Assembly: GCA_029977665.1 (NCBI GenBank)
Contig: JAPOKK010000011.1
Span: 1-33,097, forward strand
Origin: Pseudomonadota bacterium
GTDB lineage: Bacteria > Pseudomonadota > Gammaproteobacteria > Ga0077536
Length of the DNA: 33,097 nucleotides
Reading direction: 5' to 3'
How positions within the stretch are numbered: position 1 is the first letter of the stretch; each line of letters begins with the position of its first letter. The position numbers and the translations under genes were made by a program. This document shows, piece after piece, positions 8,130-15,946 of the stretch. The notes under the pieces are model-generated. The model was not told the DNA's origin and did not search any database. It saw only the letters and a program-made list of their open reading frames with translations.

Positions 8130-9691
8130 TGGCGACGGGTGAGGCCGCGGCGGACGCAGCGCCGCGGCCCTACAACGCCGCCGCCGATCTTGTCGAACGC
8201 AACCTCGTGGCCGGGCGCGCCGACAAGCTCGCCTACATCGACGACCACGGCCGCTACACCTACGGCGAACTCGACGCCGCGGTGCGCCGCGCCGCGGCAT
8301 TGTGGCGTCGGCTCGGCGTCGCGCGAGAGCAGCGCGTACTGCTCGCCATGCACGACAGCTTCGCCCTGCCGGTGATGTTCCTCGGCGCCATCCGCGCCGG
8401 CGTCGTGCCGGTGCTGGCCAACACCCTGCTGACCGCCGACGACTACCGCTACCTGCTCGACGACAGCCGTGCACGGGTCGCCATCGTCTCGGCACCGCTG
8501 GCTGCGAACTTCGCTGGCGCGCAGGCCGCTGTCCCCGAACTGGTGCGCCTGATCGTCGCCGGAGGTGACGACGACGAGCTCGGCGGCTTGCTCGCGCAGG
8601 CGGAAGGCGACGACACGGTGGCCGCGACCTGCAGCGACGAAGCCTGCTTCTGGCTGTATTCCTCCGGCTCGACCGGCCGTCCCAAGGGCACCGTGCACGT
8701 GCACGCCTCGCTCGCCCTGACCGCAGAGCTGTACGCGCACCCGGTCCTCGGCATCCGCGCCGACGACGTGCTGTTCTCCGCGGCCAAGTTGTTCTTCGCC
8801 TATGGCCTCGGCAACGCCCTGTCGTTCCCGCTCAGCGTCGGCGCCACCACGGTGCTGATGGCCGAACGGCCGACGCCCGAGGCCGTTTTCGCGCGTCTCG
8901 TCGAACACCGGCCGACGCTCTTCTTCGGCGTGCCGACGCTCTATGCCGGCTTGCTCGCGCACCCCGGGCTGCCGCCCGCGGACGCGCTGTCACTACGCCT
9001 GTGCACGTCCGCCGGTGAAGCGCTGCCGGCCGATCTCGGGACGCGCTGGCGGGCGCATTTCGGCATCGACATCCTCGACGGCATCGGCTCGACGGAGATG
9101 TTGCACATCTTCCTCTCCAACCGCCTCGGCGACGTCCGCTACGGCACGACGGGGCGCGCGGTCGCCGGTTACGAGCTGCGCATCGTCGACGATGACGACC
9201 AGCCGGTCGCGCCGGGCGAGATCGGTGAGCTGCACGTCGCCGGACCGACCGCCGCGGCGCATTACTGGAACAAGCGCGCGCAGTCGCGCGCCACGTTCGC
9301 CGGACGCTGGACGCGCACCGGCGACAAATACCGCCAGGACGACGACGGCTACTACGTCTACTGTGGACGCAGCGACGACATGCTCAAGGTCGGCGGCATC
9401 TACGTCTCGCCGACCGAGGTCGAAGCGGCGCTGATCGCGCACGAGGCGGTGCTCGAGGCGGCGGTCGTCGGTCAGCGCGACGCTGCCGGCCTGGTCAAAC
9501 CGCGCGCTTTCGTCGTGCTCAAGGCCGGGCACCAGGGTGACGACGCGCTCGCCGAAGCCCTCAAGCGGCACGTCAAGGATCGCCTCGCGCCATACAAGTA
9601 TCCGCGCTGGATCGATTTCATCGAAATGCTGCCGAAAACCGCGACCGGCAAGATTCAGCGCTACCGCTTGCGCGAAGCCGATCATTGTTGA
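8129..9691 (+). CDS. bclA: Benzoate-CoA ligase
   Basis: 520 aa, adenylate-forming family, making benzoyl-CoA from benzoate, ATP and CoA. The start is the ATG at 8129, which overlaps the ferredoxin stop as TGATG; the 63 ORF-track codons before it are a shadow. Motifs in order: YSSGSTGRPKGTVH (ATP loop, about 174), DGIGSTEMLHIFLSN (acyl/AMP pocket, about 315), RTGDKYRQDDDGYYVYCGRSDDMLKVGG (hinge, about 395), and PKTATGKIQRYRLR near the end with the catalytic Lys. GIGSTEMLHIF is typical of benzoate and hydroxybenzoate ligases. It is the last gene of the box operon and supplies the pathway substrate and the BoxR inducer. 4-Hydroxybenzoate or another aryl acid is an alternative substrate, but the context favours benzoate. 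Confidence 0.92.
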   Translation: MATGEAAADAAPRPYNAAADLVERNLVAGRADKLAYIDDHGRYTYGELDAAVRRAAALWRRLGVAREQRVLLAMHDSFALPVMFLGAIRAGVVPVLANTLLTADDYRYLLDDSRARVAIVSAPLAANFAGAQAAVPELVRLIVAGGDDDELGGLLAQAEGDDTVAATCSDEACFWLYSSGSTGRPKGTVHVHASLALTAELYAHPVLGIRADDVLFSAAKLFFAYGLGNALSFPLSVGATTVLMAERPTPEAVFARLVEHRPTLFFGVPTLYAGLLAHPGLPPADALSLRLCTSAGEALPADLGTRWRAHFGIDILDGIGSTEMLHIFLSNRLGDVRYGTTGRAVAGYELRIVDDDDQPVAPGEIGELHVAGPTAAAHYWNKRAQSRATFAGRWTRTGDKYRQDDDGYYVYCGRSDDMLKVGGIYVSPTEVEAALIAHEAVLEAAVVGQRDAAGLVKPRAFVVLKAGHQGDDALAEALKRHVKDRLAPYKYPRWIDFIEMLPKTATGKIQRYRLREADHC

Positions 9692-9938
9692 CATTCCCTA
9701 CACTCTGTAACACCGCTACAGCTTGTGCTTTACCTTGGCGCGCACCACAATTGCCCCAATTGGGGGATAGTCGGTGCGCGCTCGCCTCATCCGCGAGCGA
9801 TTCGGTGCATCGCAAACCTGACTGCGTGTCGCAAGGACCGCTGCCGCGAAACTTCGAGCCGGACGCCAGCAAGCCGCTGGAGGGCAGACATCGCGAGCAA
9901 CGTAACCATTCCGGCGCACGCCCCGAGGAGCCGATTCC
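9692..9938 (+). other. Noncoding stretch after the box operon
   Basis: No convincing gene was found between the ligase stop codon and the small ORF at 9939. It begins with CTGTA-acaccgc-TACAG (9705-9721), a short inverted repeat that could be a hairpin or an operator, followed by the nested hairpin listed separately. TTGACA at 9688-9693 has no acceptable -10 at 16-18 nt. From about 9782 on I see only GC-rich sequence without clear signals. Confidence 0.4.
9738..9781. terminator. Nested hairpin downstream of the box operon, possible terminator or regulatory structure
   Basis: A perfect 9-bp outer stem, GCGCGCACC (9738-9746) with GGTGCGCGC (9773-9781), encloses the 12-nt palindrome CCCCAATTGGGG (9754-9765). 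It starts 46 nt after the benzoate-CoA ligase stop codon. No T-run follows on either strand, so a classical intrinsic terminator is not proven. It could block read-through, protect mRNA from decay, or bind protein as DNA. Confidence 0.35.
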
Positions 9939-10070
9939 ATGCGGACAGATCGTCAGCACAGTCGCGTGCGCGTCGCGGCCGCCATCGTGCGGCACACGTC
10001 ATCGTGCGCGACGGCCGCGCGCGTGCGACTGCGGCGCCTCGGCACACCGCCAGGTACGTGTCGGCGCTGA
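9939..10070 (+). CDS. Small arginine-rich ORF coupled to the histidine kinase gene
   Basis: 43 codons, below the ORF-track cut-off: MRTDRQHSRVRVAAAIVRHT... ending GTPPGTCRR. A clear GAGGAG Shine-Dalgarno (9925-9930) lies 8 nt before the ATG. Its TGA overlaps the ATG of the next gene as TGATG (10068-10072). The kinase gene itself has no good ribosome-binding site, so translation through this ORF would explain how the kinase is expressed. The product is unrecognised: about a quarter Arg, two Cys, no signal peptide or membrane segment. It may be a leader that matters only for coupling. The composition could also arise by chance in GC-rich DNA. Confidence 0.4.
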   Translation: MRTDRQHSRVRVAAAIVRHTSSCATAARVRLRRLGTPPGTCRR

Positions 10071-11509
10071 TGAACGAGACGTCGCGGATCCTGCTCATCG
10101 ACGACAGCGCGGCCGACATCGAGCTCGCCGCGCGGCTGCTGCGTGACGCCTATGCCAATGCCACCCTCGTCGCCGTAACGGAAACAGCGACGCTGGCCGA
10201 CGCCCTGAGCGGTGCGCGCCCCGACGCCGTGGTGCTCGCGCCGATGCTCGGCTGGGCCAGCAGCGAGAAAGTCCAGGCCCTGCTGCGCGAGCGCTGGCCG
10301 GCCGCCGCGGTCGTGCTGTTCGGCCACGAACGCGACGTCGTCGGCGCCTGTCTCAACCCCGGACGCGCCTGCGCCGGCATCGTGCGCAAGAGCAGCGGGG
10401 GGTTCATGGCGCTGCCGGACGTGCTCGGCGCCGCTCTCGAGCGCGCGGCGGCGCCGGCATCGGCCACGCCGCTGGCGCTCGACGCCCTGCCCCTGCCAGC
10501 GGTGCGCAGCGACGCGAGCGGCGTGATCCGCGCGACCAGCGCAAGCTTCGCCACGCGCCTCGGCAGCGCTACGGAAAAACTCATCAACACGCCGCTTGCG
10601 GCGCATTGCCTCGACGCGGACACGCGCGACGTTCTGCAGAACTTTCTCAGCGGTGACGACGCCGAATGCGCGGTCTCGCTGGCCAACAGCGCAAACGCTC
10701 CGGCCGGCACGCTCGCCCTGCGCCGCGGCGCCGACGGCGGCCTGCTGGGCTGCCTGCTCGCACCACCGGCGGCGGATCCGGCCAAGGCGAGCACGGGTCA
10801 CGAAGTCGAGACCGCAAGCCGCGAAGTGCACGACATGGCACTGGTCTTTTCCCACGACCTGCGCCAACCCATGCAGCAGATCATGCGCCTCACCCGCCAG
10901 CTCGGCGAGGCCGACGGCAAACCCTCGCCGCGAGGCGACGCGCGCGCGCTCGATCAACTGCATACCTGCGCCGAGCGCGCCAGCAACATGCTCGACAGCA
11001 TGCTCGAGTATCTCGCGGTCTCCGCGCGCGACGAACGTCCCGGACTGGTCGATCTGAACCAGTGCCTGGACGAGGCACTGGACAACCTGCGCGCGAGCAT
11101 CGACGAGAACGAAGCCCAGGTCTACGCGGAGCGCCTGCCGTCCATCGTCGGCGACGCCTACCAGATGGTGCACCTGTTCCAGAACCTGGTCGGCAACGCG
11201 CTCAAGTTCCGCGGCCGCGCACGGCCAGAGGTGCGCATCGTGGCGCGCGACGAACACGGGCGCTGGCGTATCGAGGTGCAGGACAACGGTATCGGCGTGC
11301 CGCCCGCCCACCGCGAGCGCGTGTTCGAAATGGGCCAACGCCTGCACACCCATGACGAGTATCCGGGCACGGGCATGGGCCTCGCGCTGTGCCGGCGTAT
11401 CGTCGAACGACATGGAGGTACGATCCGTCTCGAAGGCGGTGCGGAGAGCGGTAGCGTGGTCGTCATCGACCTGCCACTTCCGCCCGGTCAAATGACGCGC
11501 CTCGCCTGA
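10070..11509 (+). CDS. Histidine kinase with N-terminal pseudo-receiver
   Basis: 479 aa from the ATG at 10070; the ORF-track start at 9725 adds 115 codons of low-complexity translation. Domains: receiver-like (1-120; ILLIDDSAADIEL keeps the acidic pair D11/D12); a possible PAS-like linker (140-240); a HisKA dimerisation helix with FSHDLRQPMQQIMRL, predicted phospho-His at 262; and an HATPase_c domain with NLVGNALKFRG (N box), DNGIGVPP (G1) and GTGMGLALCRRIVERHGG (G2). The receiver's phospho-acceptor position holds Ala57 (PDAVVLAPML, where families have DxVLLD), so this domain should not be phosphorylated. No membrane segments, so cytoplasmic. The adjacent REC-GGDEF-EAL protein, 20 bp downstream, is the likely phosphotransfer partner. 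Confidence 0.88.
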   Translation: MNETSRILLIDDSAADIELAARLLRDAYANATLVAVTETATLADALSGARPDAVVLAPMLGWASSEKVQALLRERWPAAAVVLFGHERDVVGACLNPGRACAGIVRKSSGGFMALPDVLGAALERAAAPASATPLALDALPLPAVRSDASGVIRATSASFATRLGSATEKLINTPLAAHCLDADTRDVLQNFLSGDDAECAVSLANSANAPAGTLALRRGADGGLLGCLLAPPAADPAKASTGHEVETASREVHDMALVFSHDLRQPMQQIMRLTRQLGEADGKPSPRGDARALDQLHTCAERASNMLDSMLEYLAVSARDERPGLVDLNQCLDEALDNLRASIDENEAQVYAERLPSIVGDAYQMVHLFQNLVGNALKFRGRARPEVRIVARDEHGRWRIEVQDNGIGVPPAHRERVFEMGQRLHTHDEYPGTGMGLALCRRIVERHGGTIRLEGGAESGSVVVIDLPLPPGQMTRLA

Positions 11510-11529
11510 AACCGGTCCGGGGAGAAACC

Positions 11530-13665
11530 ATGTCAAGTCAGTCGACGCCGCTGCGCATCCTGATGATCGAGGACGACCGCATCGAGGCGGAGCTGATTCG
11601 CCGGCAGCTTGCGCAATCGGCCTACACCGCAGCGGAGATCGAGCACCATCAGCGCATCGCGCGGGCTCTCGAACGCTTGCGCGAGGAACGCTACGACATC
11701 GTCCTGCTCGACCTCAACCTGCCCGACGGCCACGGCGTCAGCAACCTCACGCGGTTGGTCGGGGCCTGCGATACCGTGCCGGTCATCATCCTGACCAATG
11801 TCGAGGATGAAAGGACCGCCACCGACCTCGTGCGCGAAGGTGCGCAGGACTACCTGATCAAGCGTCACATCACGGCCGACCTGCTGGCCCGCGCGATCCG
11901 CTACGCGATGGCGCGCAAAGGCGCGGAAGTGCGCCTGCGCGAGAGCGAGAAGCGCTTCGCCCTTGCGGTCGCCGGCGCGCGCGACGGCATCTGGGACTGG
12001 GATCTCGAGACGGATGTTGTCTACTACTCACCACGTTGGCTCGACCTGCTCGGCCTGACACCCGAGCAAGCGCTGCCCGGACCGGCGACCTGGCTGGACC
12101 GCATCGAGAGCGACGACCAGACCGGGCTGCGCAAGGCACTGCAGGCGCATCTCGATGGCGAGACGCCGCATTTCGAGTACGAATGCCGCATGAGCAATGC
12201 GGCCGGCGAGCTGATCTGGGTCCTCGCACGCGGCCTCGCGGTGCGCGACGAGCACGGCCGTGCAGTGCGCATCGCCGGTTCGCTATCGGACATCAGCGAC
12301 CGCAAGTCGACCGAGGCGATGCTCGTGCACGAAGCCCTGCACGACGCGCTGACCGGCCTGCCCAACCGCAACCTGTTTCTCGACCGTCTCGACCTCGCGA
12401 TGCGTCAGCACCGCCGCGATCGCAAGCGCAAGTTTGCCGTGCTGTTCCTCGACCTGGATCGTTTCAAGGCGATCAACGACAGCCTCGGTCACGCCGCCGG
12501 CGACGAGCTGCTGATCGAGTTCGGGCGCCGGCTCGGCATGTTCCTGCGCCCGGGCGACTCGGTCGCGCGACTCGGTGGCGACGAGTTCGCAATCCTGCTC
12601 AACGATGTCACCAATCTCAGCGAGGCAACGCGTGTCGCCGAGCGCGTGCACGAGCTGCTGTCGCAGAAGTTCGTCATTGCCGACAAGGAAATCTTCGCCA
12701 CGGCGAGCATCGGCATCGCGCTCAGCGACGTGAAGTACGAACGCTCGGGCGACCTGCTGCGCGACGCCGACCTCGCGATGTACCGCACCAAGCGCCGCCG
12801 CGCCGGCTCCTATGCCGTGTTCGACAGCTTCATGCACGAAACCGCGCTGCAACGGCTCGAACTCGAAACGGACCTGCGCTCGGCGATCTCGCGCGGCGAG
12901 CTGGCCGTCTACTACCAGCCGATCGTCTCGCTCGAACACATGCGCGTGGTCGGCTTCGAGGCCCTGATGCGCTGGTTCCACCCGGTACGCGGCCTGATCG
13001 GCCCGGACGACTTCATCCCGCTCGCCGAAGAGAGCGGTACGATCGGCGCGCTGACCTGGTGGATCATGCGCGAAGCCTGTCGCCAGACACGCGCCTGGCA
13101 ACAAAGCGATCCGGCGTTCGGCGACCTCTCGATCAGCGTCAATGTCTCGACGCGCCTGTTCTCCGACCCGGATTTCGCGCAGCGCACCGTGCGCGTGCTC
13201 GAAGAAGTGCAGCTCCCGGCCTCGGCACTGCATCTGGAGATCACGGAGAACGCCTTGCTCGAGCACGAGGCCGAGACCCTGCGCGAGCTCTCGGCGCTGC
13301 AGAAGGTCGGGGTGAAACTGCACCTCGACGACTTCGGTACCGGCTATTCCTCCCTCAGCTACCTCAACCTGTTCGCCTACGACACGCTGAAGATCGATCG
13401 CTCGTTCGTGTCCGCCGCACGCGACGGCAGCCGCGACCGGCGCATCGTCGACGCACTGGTCAATCTCGGCCGCGTGCTCGATATGAACGTCATCGCCGAG
13501 GGCGTCGAGACCCAGGAGCAGGCGCAGAACCTGCGCGAGCTGAAATGCTGCATGGCGCAGGGATTCTGGTTCTCCAAGCCGCTGCCCGCCGAGTCGGCCG
13601 AAGCGCTGCTCGCGCGCGAGCGCAGCCTGGCGTCGAGTTCGATCCGCAACCTGACGCACAACTGA
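11530..13665 (+). CDS. Response regulator with PAS, GGDEF and EAL domains (c-di-GMP turnover)
   Basis: 711 aa; the ATG follows GGGGAGAAACC. Domains: intact receiver (5-125; E14/D15/D16, phospho-acceptor D61 in YDIVLLDLNLPDG, Lys in DYLIK); PAS/PAC (about 140-265, ending SDISDRK); GGDEF (about 270-430) with the exact active site RLGGDEFAIL and an RPGD product-inhibition site five residues before it; EAL (about 440-690) with EALMRW, EITENALL, LHLDDFGTGYSS, KIDRSFV and EGVETQEQ. Both cyclase and phosphodiesterase residues look intact, so it is potentially bifunctional. It is predicted to be controlled by the neighbouring kinase. C-di-GMP commonly governs biofilm and surface traits, but no direct link to the nearby exported protein is shown. 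Confidence 0.92.
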   Translation: MSSQSTPLRILMIEDDRIEAELIRRQLAQSAYTAAEIEHHQRIARALERLREERYDIVLLDLNLPDGHGVSNLTRLVGACDTVPVIILTNVEDERTATDLVREGAQDYLIKRHITADLLARAIRYAMARKGAEVRLRESEKRFALAVAGARDGIWDWDLETDVVYYSPRWLDLLGLTPEQALPGPATWLDRIESDDQTGLRKALQAHLDGETPHFEYECRMSNAAGELIWVLARGLAVRDEHGRAVRIAGSLSDISDRKSTEAMLVHEALHDALTGLPNRNLFLDRLDLAMRQHRRDRKRKFAVLFLDLDRFKAINDSLGHAAGDELLIEFGRRLGMFLRPGDSVARLGGDEFAILLNDVTNLSEATRVAERVHELLSQKFVIADKEIFATASIGIALSDVKYERSGDLLRDADLAMYRTKRRRAGSYAVFDSFMHETALQRLELETDLRSAISRGELAVYYQPIVSLEHMRVVGFEALMRWFHPVRGLIGPDDFIPLAEESGTIGALTWWIMREACRQTRAWQQSDPAFGDLSISVNVSTRLFSDPDFAQRTVRVLEEVQLPASALHLEITENALLEHEAETLRELSALQKVGVKLHLDDFGTGYSSLSYLNLFAYDTLKIDRSFVSAARDGSRDRRIVDALVNLGRVLDMNVIAEGVETQEQAQNLRELKCCMAQGFWFSKPLPAESAEALLARERSLASSSIRNLTHN

Positions 13666-13876
13666 GGCTGCGCACGGCCTCCCCGGGAAGTGCCTTGCGG
13701 CACGCGCTTCGCGCGAGTTGACAAGCGCGGCCGTCGCGCGGTCCCATGCAGCGATCCCGAGCCGGGCGGCACGCGAGAATCATGCGGCAGCGAACCCCAT
13801 CGTCCAGGCAGCCACCATGCCGTCGGCACCACGCAACGGCGGCCGACACGTGCCCATCGCCCGCGGCGGGACCGCC

Positions 13877-15007
13877 ATGACCACGCCCACGTCGCCGCTG
13901 CGCAAAATCGTCCACGTCGACATGGACGCGTTCTACGCGTCGGTCGAACAGCGTGACGATCCGGCGCTGCGCGACCGCCCCGTGGTCGTCGCCTGGCGTG
14001 GCCGGCGTTCGGTCGTCTGCGCCGCATCCTACGAGGCGCGCAGGTTCGGCATTCACTCCGCCATGCCGGCGGCGCGCGCCGAACGATTGTGTCCGCATGC
14101 CGTGTTCGTGCCGCCCGATTTCACGCGCTATCGCGCGGTGTCGGCCGAGGTGCGTGGCATCTTCGCACGCTACACGGACCTGATCGAACCGCTCTCGCTC
14201 GACGAAGCCTATCTCGACGTGACCGCGAACAAGCGCGGGCTTGCAACCGCGACCCAGGTCGCGCGCGCCATCCGTGCCGACATCCGGGCCGAGACCGGCC
14301 TCAACGCGTCGGCCGGCGTCGCACCGGCCAAGTACCTGGCCAAGATCGCCTCCGACTGGCGCAAACCCAACGGCCTGTTCGTCATCCAGCCGCACGAGGT
14401 GCTCGACTTTCTCGCGCCGCTGCCGGTCGGCAAGCTGCCCGGCGTCGGCCGTGCGACCTGTGGCGCACTCGAAGCCCTCGGCATCCACACGGTGGGCGAT
14501 CTACGGCAGCGGCCGCTGGCCGAGCTCGCCGCGCGCTTCGGCAAGTTCGGTGCGCGCCTGCACGACCTCGCACGCGGCGTTGACACGCGGTCCGTCCAGC
14601 CGCGTCAGTTGCGCAAGTCGCTGTCTGCCGAAACGACCTTCGAACAGGACCGGACGCTGGACGAACTCGCGGCGCCGCTGGACGAGCTTGCGGCGCGCGT
14701 GTGGCGCAGTCTCGATCGCAGCCGGCGCGAACCGCGCACGGTGGTGGTGAAGCTCAAGACCAGCGATTTCCAACTGCTGACGCGCAGTCACACGCCGCCG
14801 CGGCCGCCGTCCAGCGCCGCGGAGTTCGCGGCGCTTTCGCGCGGGCTCCTGGCGCGGGTCGACCTGCCGCCGACGACGCGCTATCGCCTCGTCGGCACGG
14901 GGCTGAGCAATTTCCAGGTCCGCGAGCAGGCCGAGCGGCAACCGGGGCTGTTCGCCGAGGCGCATGACGCGGCGGACGAATCCGACGCAACGGCATCCGG
15001 CGACTGA
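13877..15007 (+). CDS. dinB: DNA polymerase IV (Y-family translesion polymerase)
   Basis: 376 aa from the ATG at 13877, giving MTTPTSPLRKIVHVDMDAFYASVEQ, which aligns with the normal DinB start. The ORF-track start is 53 codons upstream; an in-frame ATG at 13817 is less likely. Catalytic carboxylates are in HVDMDAFYASVE and SLDEAYLDVT. SYEARRFGIHSAMP, SAGVAPAKYLAKIASDWRKPNG and the helix-hairpin-helix LPGVGRATCGALEALGI are typical. The little-finger domain follows, and QPGLF near the end is a beta-clamp-binding motif. It copies past damaged bases. I found no clear LexA-type CTG-N10-CAG operator upstream, so SOS control is not visible here. Confidence 0.95.
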   Translation: MTTPTSPLRKIVHVDMDAFYASVEQRDDPALRDRPVVVAWRGRRSVVCAASYEARRFGIHSAMPAARAERLCPHAVFVPPDFTRYRAVSAEVRGIFARYTDLIEPLSLDEAYLDVTANKRGLATATQVARAIRADIRAETGLNASAGVAPAKYLAKIASDWRKPNGLFVIQPHEVLDFLAPLPVGKLPGVGRATCGALEALGIHTVGDLRQRPLAELAARFGKFGARLHDLARGVDTRSVQPRQLRKSLSAETTFEQDRTLDELAAPLDELAARVWRSLDRSRREPRTVVVKLKTSDFQLLTRSHTPPRPPSSAAEFAALSRGLLARVDLPPTTRYRLVGTGLSNFQVREQAERQPGLFAEAHDAADESDATASGD

Positions 15008-15088
15008 ACGGGCGCCGCGCGGAGTCCCTCGGTGGCGCGGCGCCGCCCGCACCGGGCCGCTGCGGTCGACCGACGTCGCGTTCCTCAT

Positions 15089-15108
15089 ACCGCGCCCGCG
15101 GGCGCGGT
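15089..15108. terminator. Perfect 20-nt palindrome between convergent genes
   Basis: ACCGCGCCCGCGGGCGCGGT is a perfect inverted repeat, all GC inside. It sits in the 134-bp gap between the ends of dinB (plus) and the VPLPA-CTERM gene (minus). The position suits a bidirectional transcription barrier, but no T-run follows on either side. A protein-binding palindrome is possible. Confidence 0.4.
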
Positions 15109-15141
15109 CAACATGCCGCCTTCGGACGCGGCCGGCGGGCT

Positions 15142-15717
15142 TCAGCCGTGGCGCCGGCGCACCGCGAACAGGGCCACGACGCTGCCGAGCAGCACCACCG
15201 GCGCGGGCAACGGCACAGGAGCCGCCGTGATCTGCAGCTGGTAGGAGAAGTCCGTGTTGCCGCCACCGGTGAAATCGAAATCGGCGAAGCCCGAAACAGC
15301 CGCGACGTAGGTGCCGGCGACCAGTGCGTCGTAGCTCAGAAAGGAGTCGAAACCGGGACCGCCGTCATCGTCGACAGCGAGCTGGGCGCCGCCGAGATCG
15401 TACAGGGCAACCACGGGGTCATCGTTGAACAGCGGCCCTTCCGGCGTGTTCACGGCCAGCGTGATGCGCGTGTTGCCGGCAACCGTGAAGCTGTAGAAGT
15501 CCGCATCCGAGTTGTCCACGACCAGGCCACCGAGCACGCTGCCGCGGAAACCGAACACGTTGATCACGTTCTGGTCACCGAACGGGTCGACGTTCTGCGC
15601 CGTGGCGACGCTGCCGTTGTCGACGGCGAGATTCTCGGTGGCAGCGATAGCGCCGTTCGAGACCAGGGCGAGCAGAGCGCCGCCGAGCAGGGAGAGGGAC
15701 AGATTGCGATAGCTCAT
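15142..15717 (-). CDS. Secreted VPLPA-CTERM (exosortase-sorted) protein with PPC/DVUA0089-like domain
   Basis: 191 aa from the ATG at 15717, with AAGGA about 9 nt upstream. The ORF track starts 126 codons too early, in the promoter region. A Sec signal peptide (LSLSLLGGALLALVSNGAIA|A) leads to a beta-rich domain with DADFYSFTVAGNTRITLAVNTPEG, DPVVALYDLGGAQLAVDDDGGPGFDS and LVAGTYVAAVSGF, as in pre-peptidase C-terminal/DVUA0089-type proteins. The C-terminus is a tripartite sorting signal: VPLPA, hydrophobic VVLLGSVVALFAV, then RRRHG. In other bacteria an exosortase processes such proteins and sends them to the exterior, often in exopolysaccharide producers. No exosortase gene is in the window. 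The gene has a sigma-54-type promoter. Confidence 0.85.
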   Translation of the reverse strand: MSYRNLSLSLLGGALLALVSNGAIAATENLAVDNGSVATAQNVDPFGDQNVINVFGFRGSVLGGLVVDNSDADFYSFTVAGNTRITLAVNTPEGPLFNDDPVVALYDLGGAQLAVDDDGGPGFDSFLSYDALVAGTYVAAVSGFADFDFTGGGNTDFSYQLQITAAPVPLPAPVVLLGSVVALFAVRRRHG

Positions 15718-15843
15718 GGGTCGATTCCTTGGTTCAGCCTTCGAACGCGGTAGCAGCCGCGTCGCCGTCGAGGCGCGAGGCGCTTCCGACCAGTCCGGCC
15801 GTACGAGCTCCCCTCGTACTTCGGCCGCCGGCAGTTGCAACGC

Positions 15844-15859
15844 AGCAAGATTCGCGCCA
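15844..15859 (-). promoter_or_regulatory. Sigma-54 (-24/-12) promoter of the VPLPA-CTERM gene
   Basis: The minus strand reads TGGCGCG-AATC-TTGCT. It differs from the RpoN consensus TGGCACG-N4-TTGCW at one base and keeps the GG-N10-GC spacing exactly. Transcription would start near 15833, leaving a leader of about 115 nt before the ATG. From family knowledge, PEP-CTERM genes are often controlled by RpoN with the PrsK/PrsR pair. That gives independent support to the call. Confidence 0.65.
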
Positions 15860-15917
15860 TGAATCCAAGGGATTGATCTGCCGTTGATTTCGTCGAGGTC
15901 CGCGAGCGCGGAAGGCG

Positions 15918-15946
15918 CCCGGATGTAAAGACGCCTGACATCCGGG
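15918..15946. promoter_or_regulatory. 9-bp inverted repeat upstream of the sigma-54 promoter, candidate enhancer site
   Basis: CCCGGATGT (15918-15926) and ACATCCGGG (15938-15946) form a perfect inverted repeat around an 11-nt centre. It is about 60-90 bp upstream of the -24 box of the VPLPA-CTERM gene, a normal place for a bacterial enhancer-binding protein of the PrsR/NtrC type. The same sequence can also form a hairpin. The binding factor is inferred. Confidence 0.35.

Noticed and set aside
9953-11536. 527-aa minus-strand ORF opposite the histidine kinase
   Set aside because: Antisense of HisKA/HATPase coding sequence with shadow composition.
13690-13703. GTGCC-ttgc-GGCAC hairpin after the GGDEF-EAL gene as a terminator
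   Set aside because: Short stem without a following T-run; such stems are common in DNA this GC-rich.
13666-13876. LexA (SOS) box upstream of dinB
   Set aside because: No CTG-N10-CAG site with an AT-rich centre was found by eye; TTGACA at 13718 also lacks a matching -10 box.
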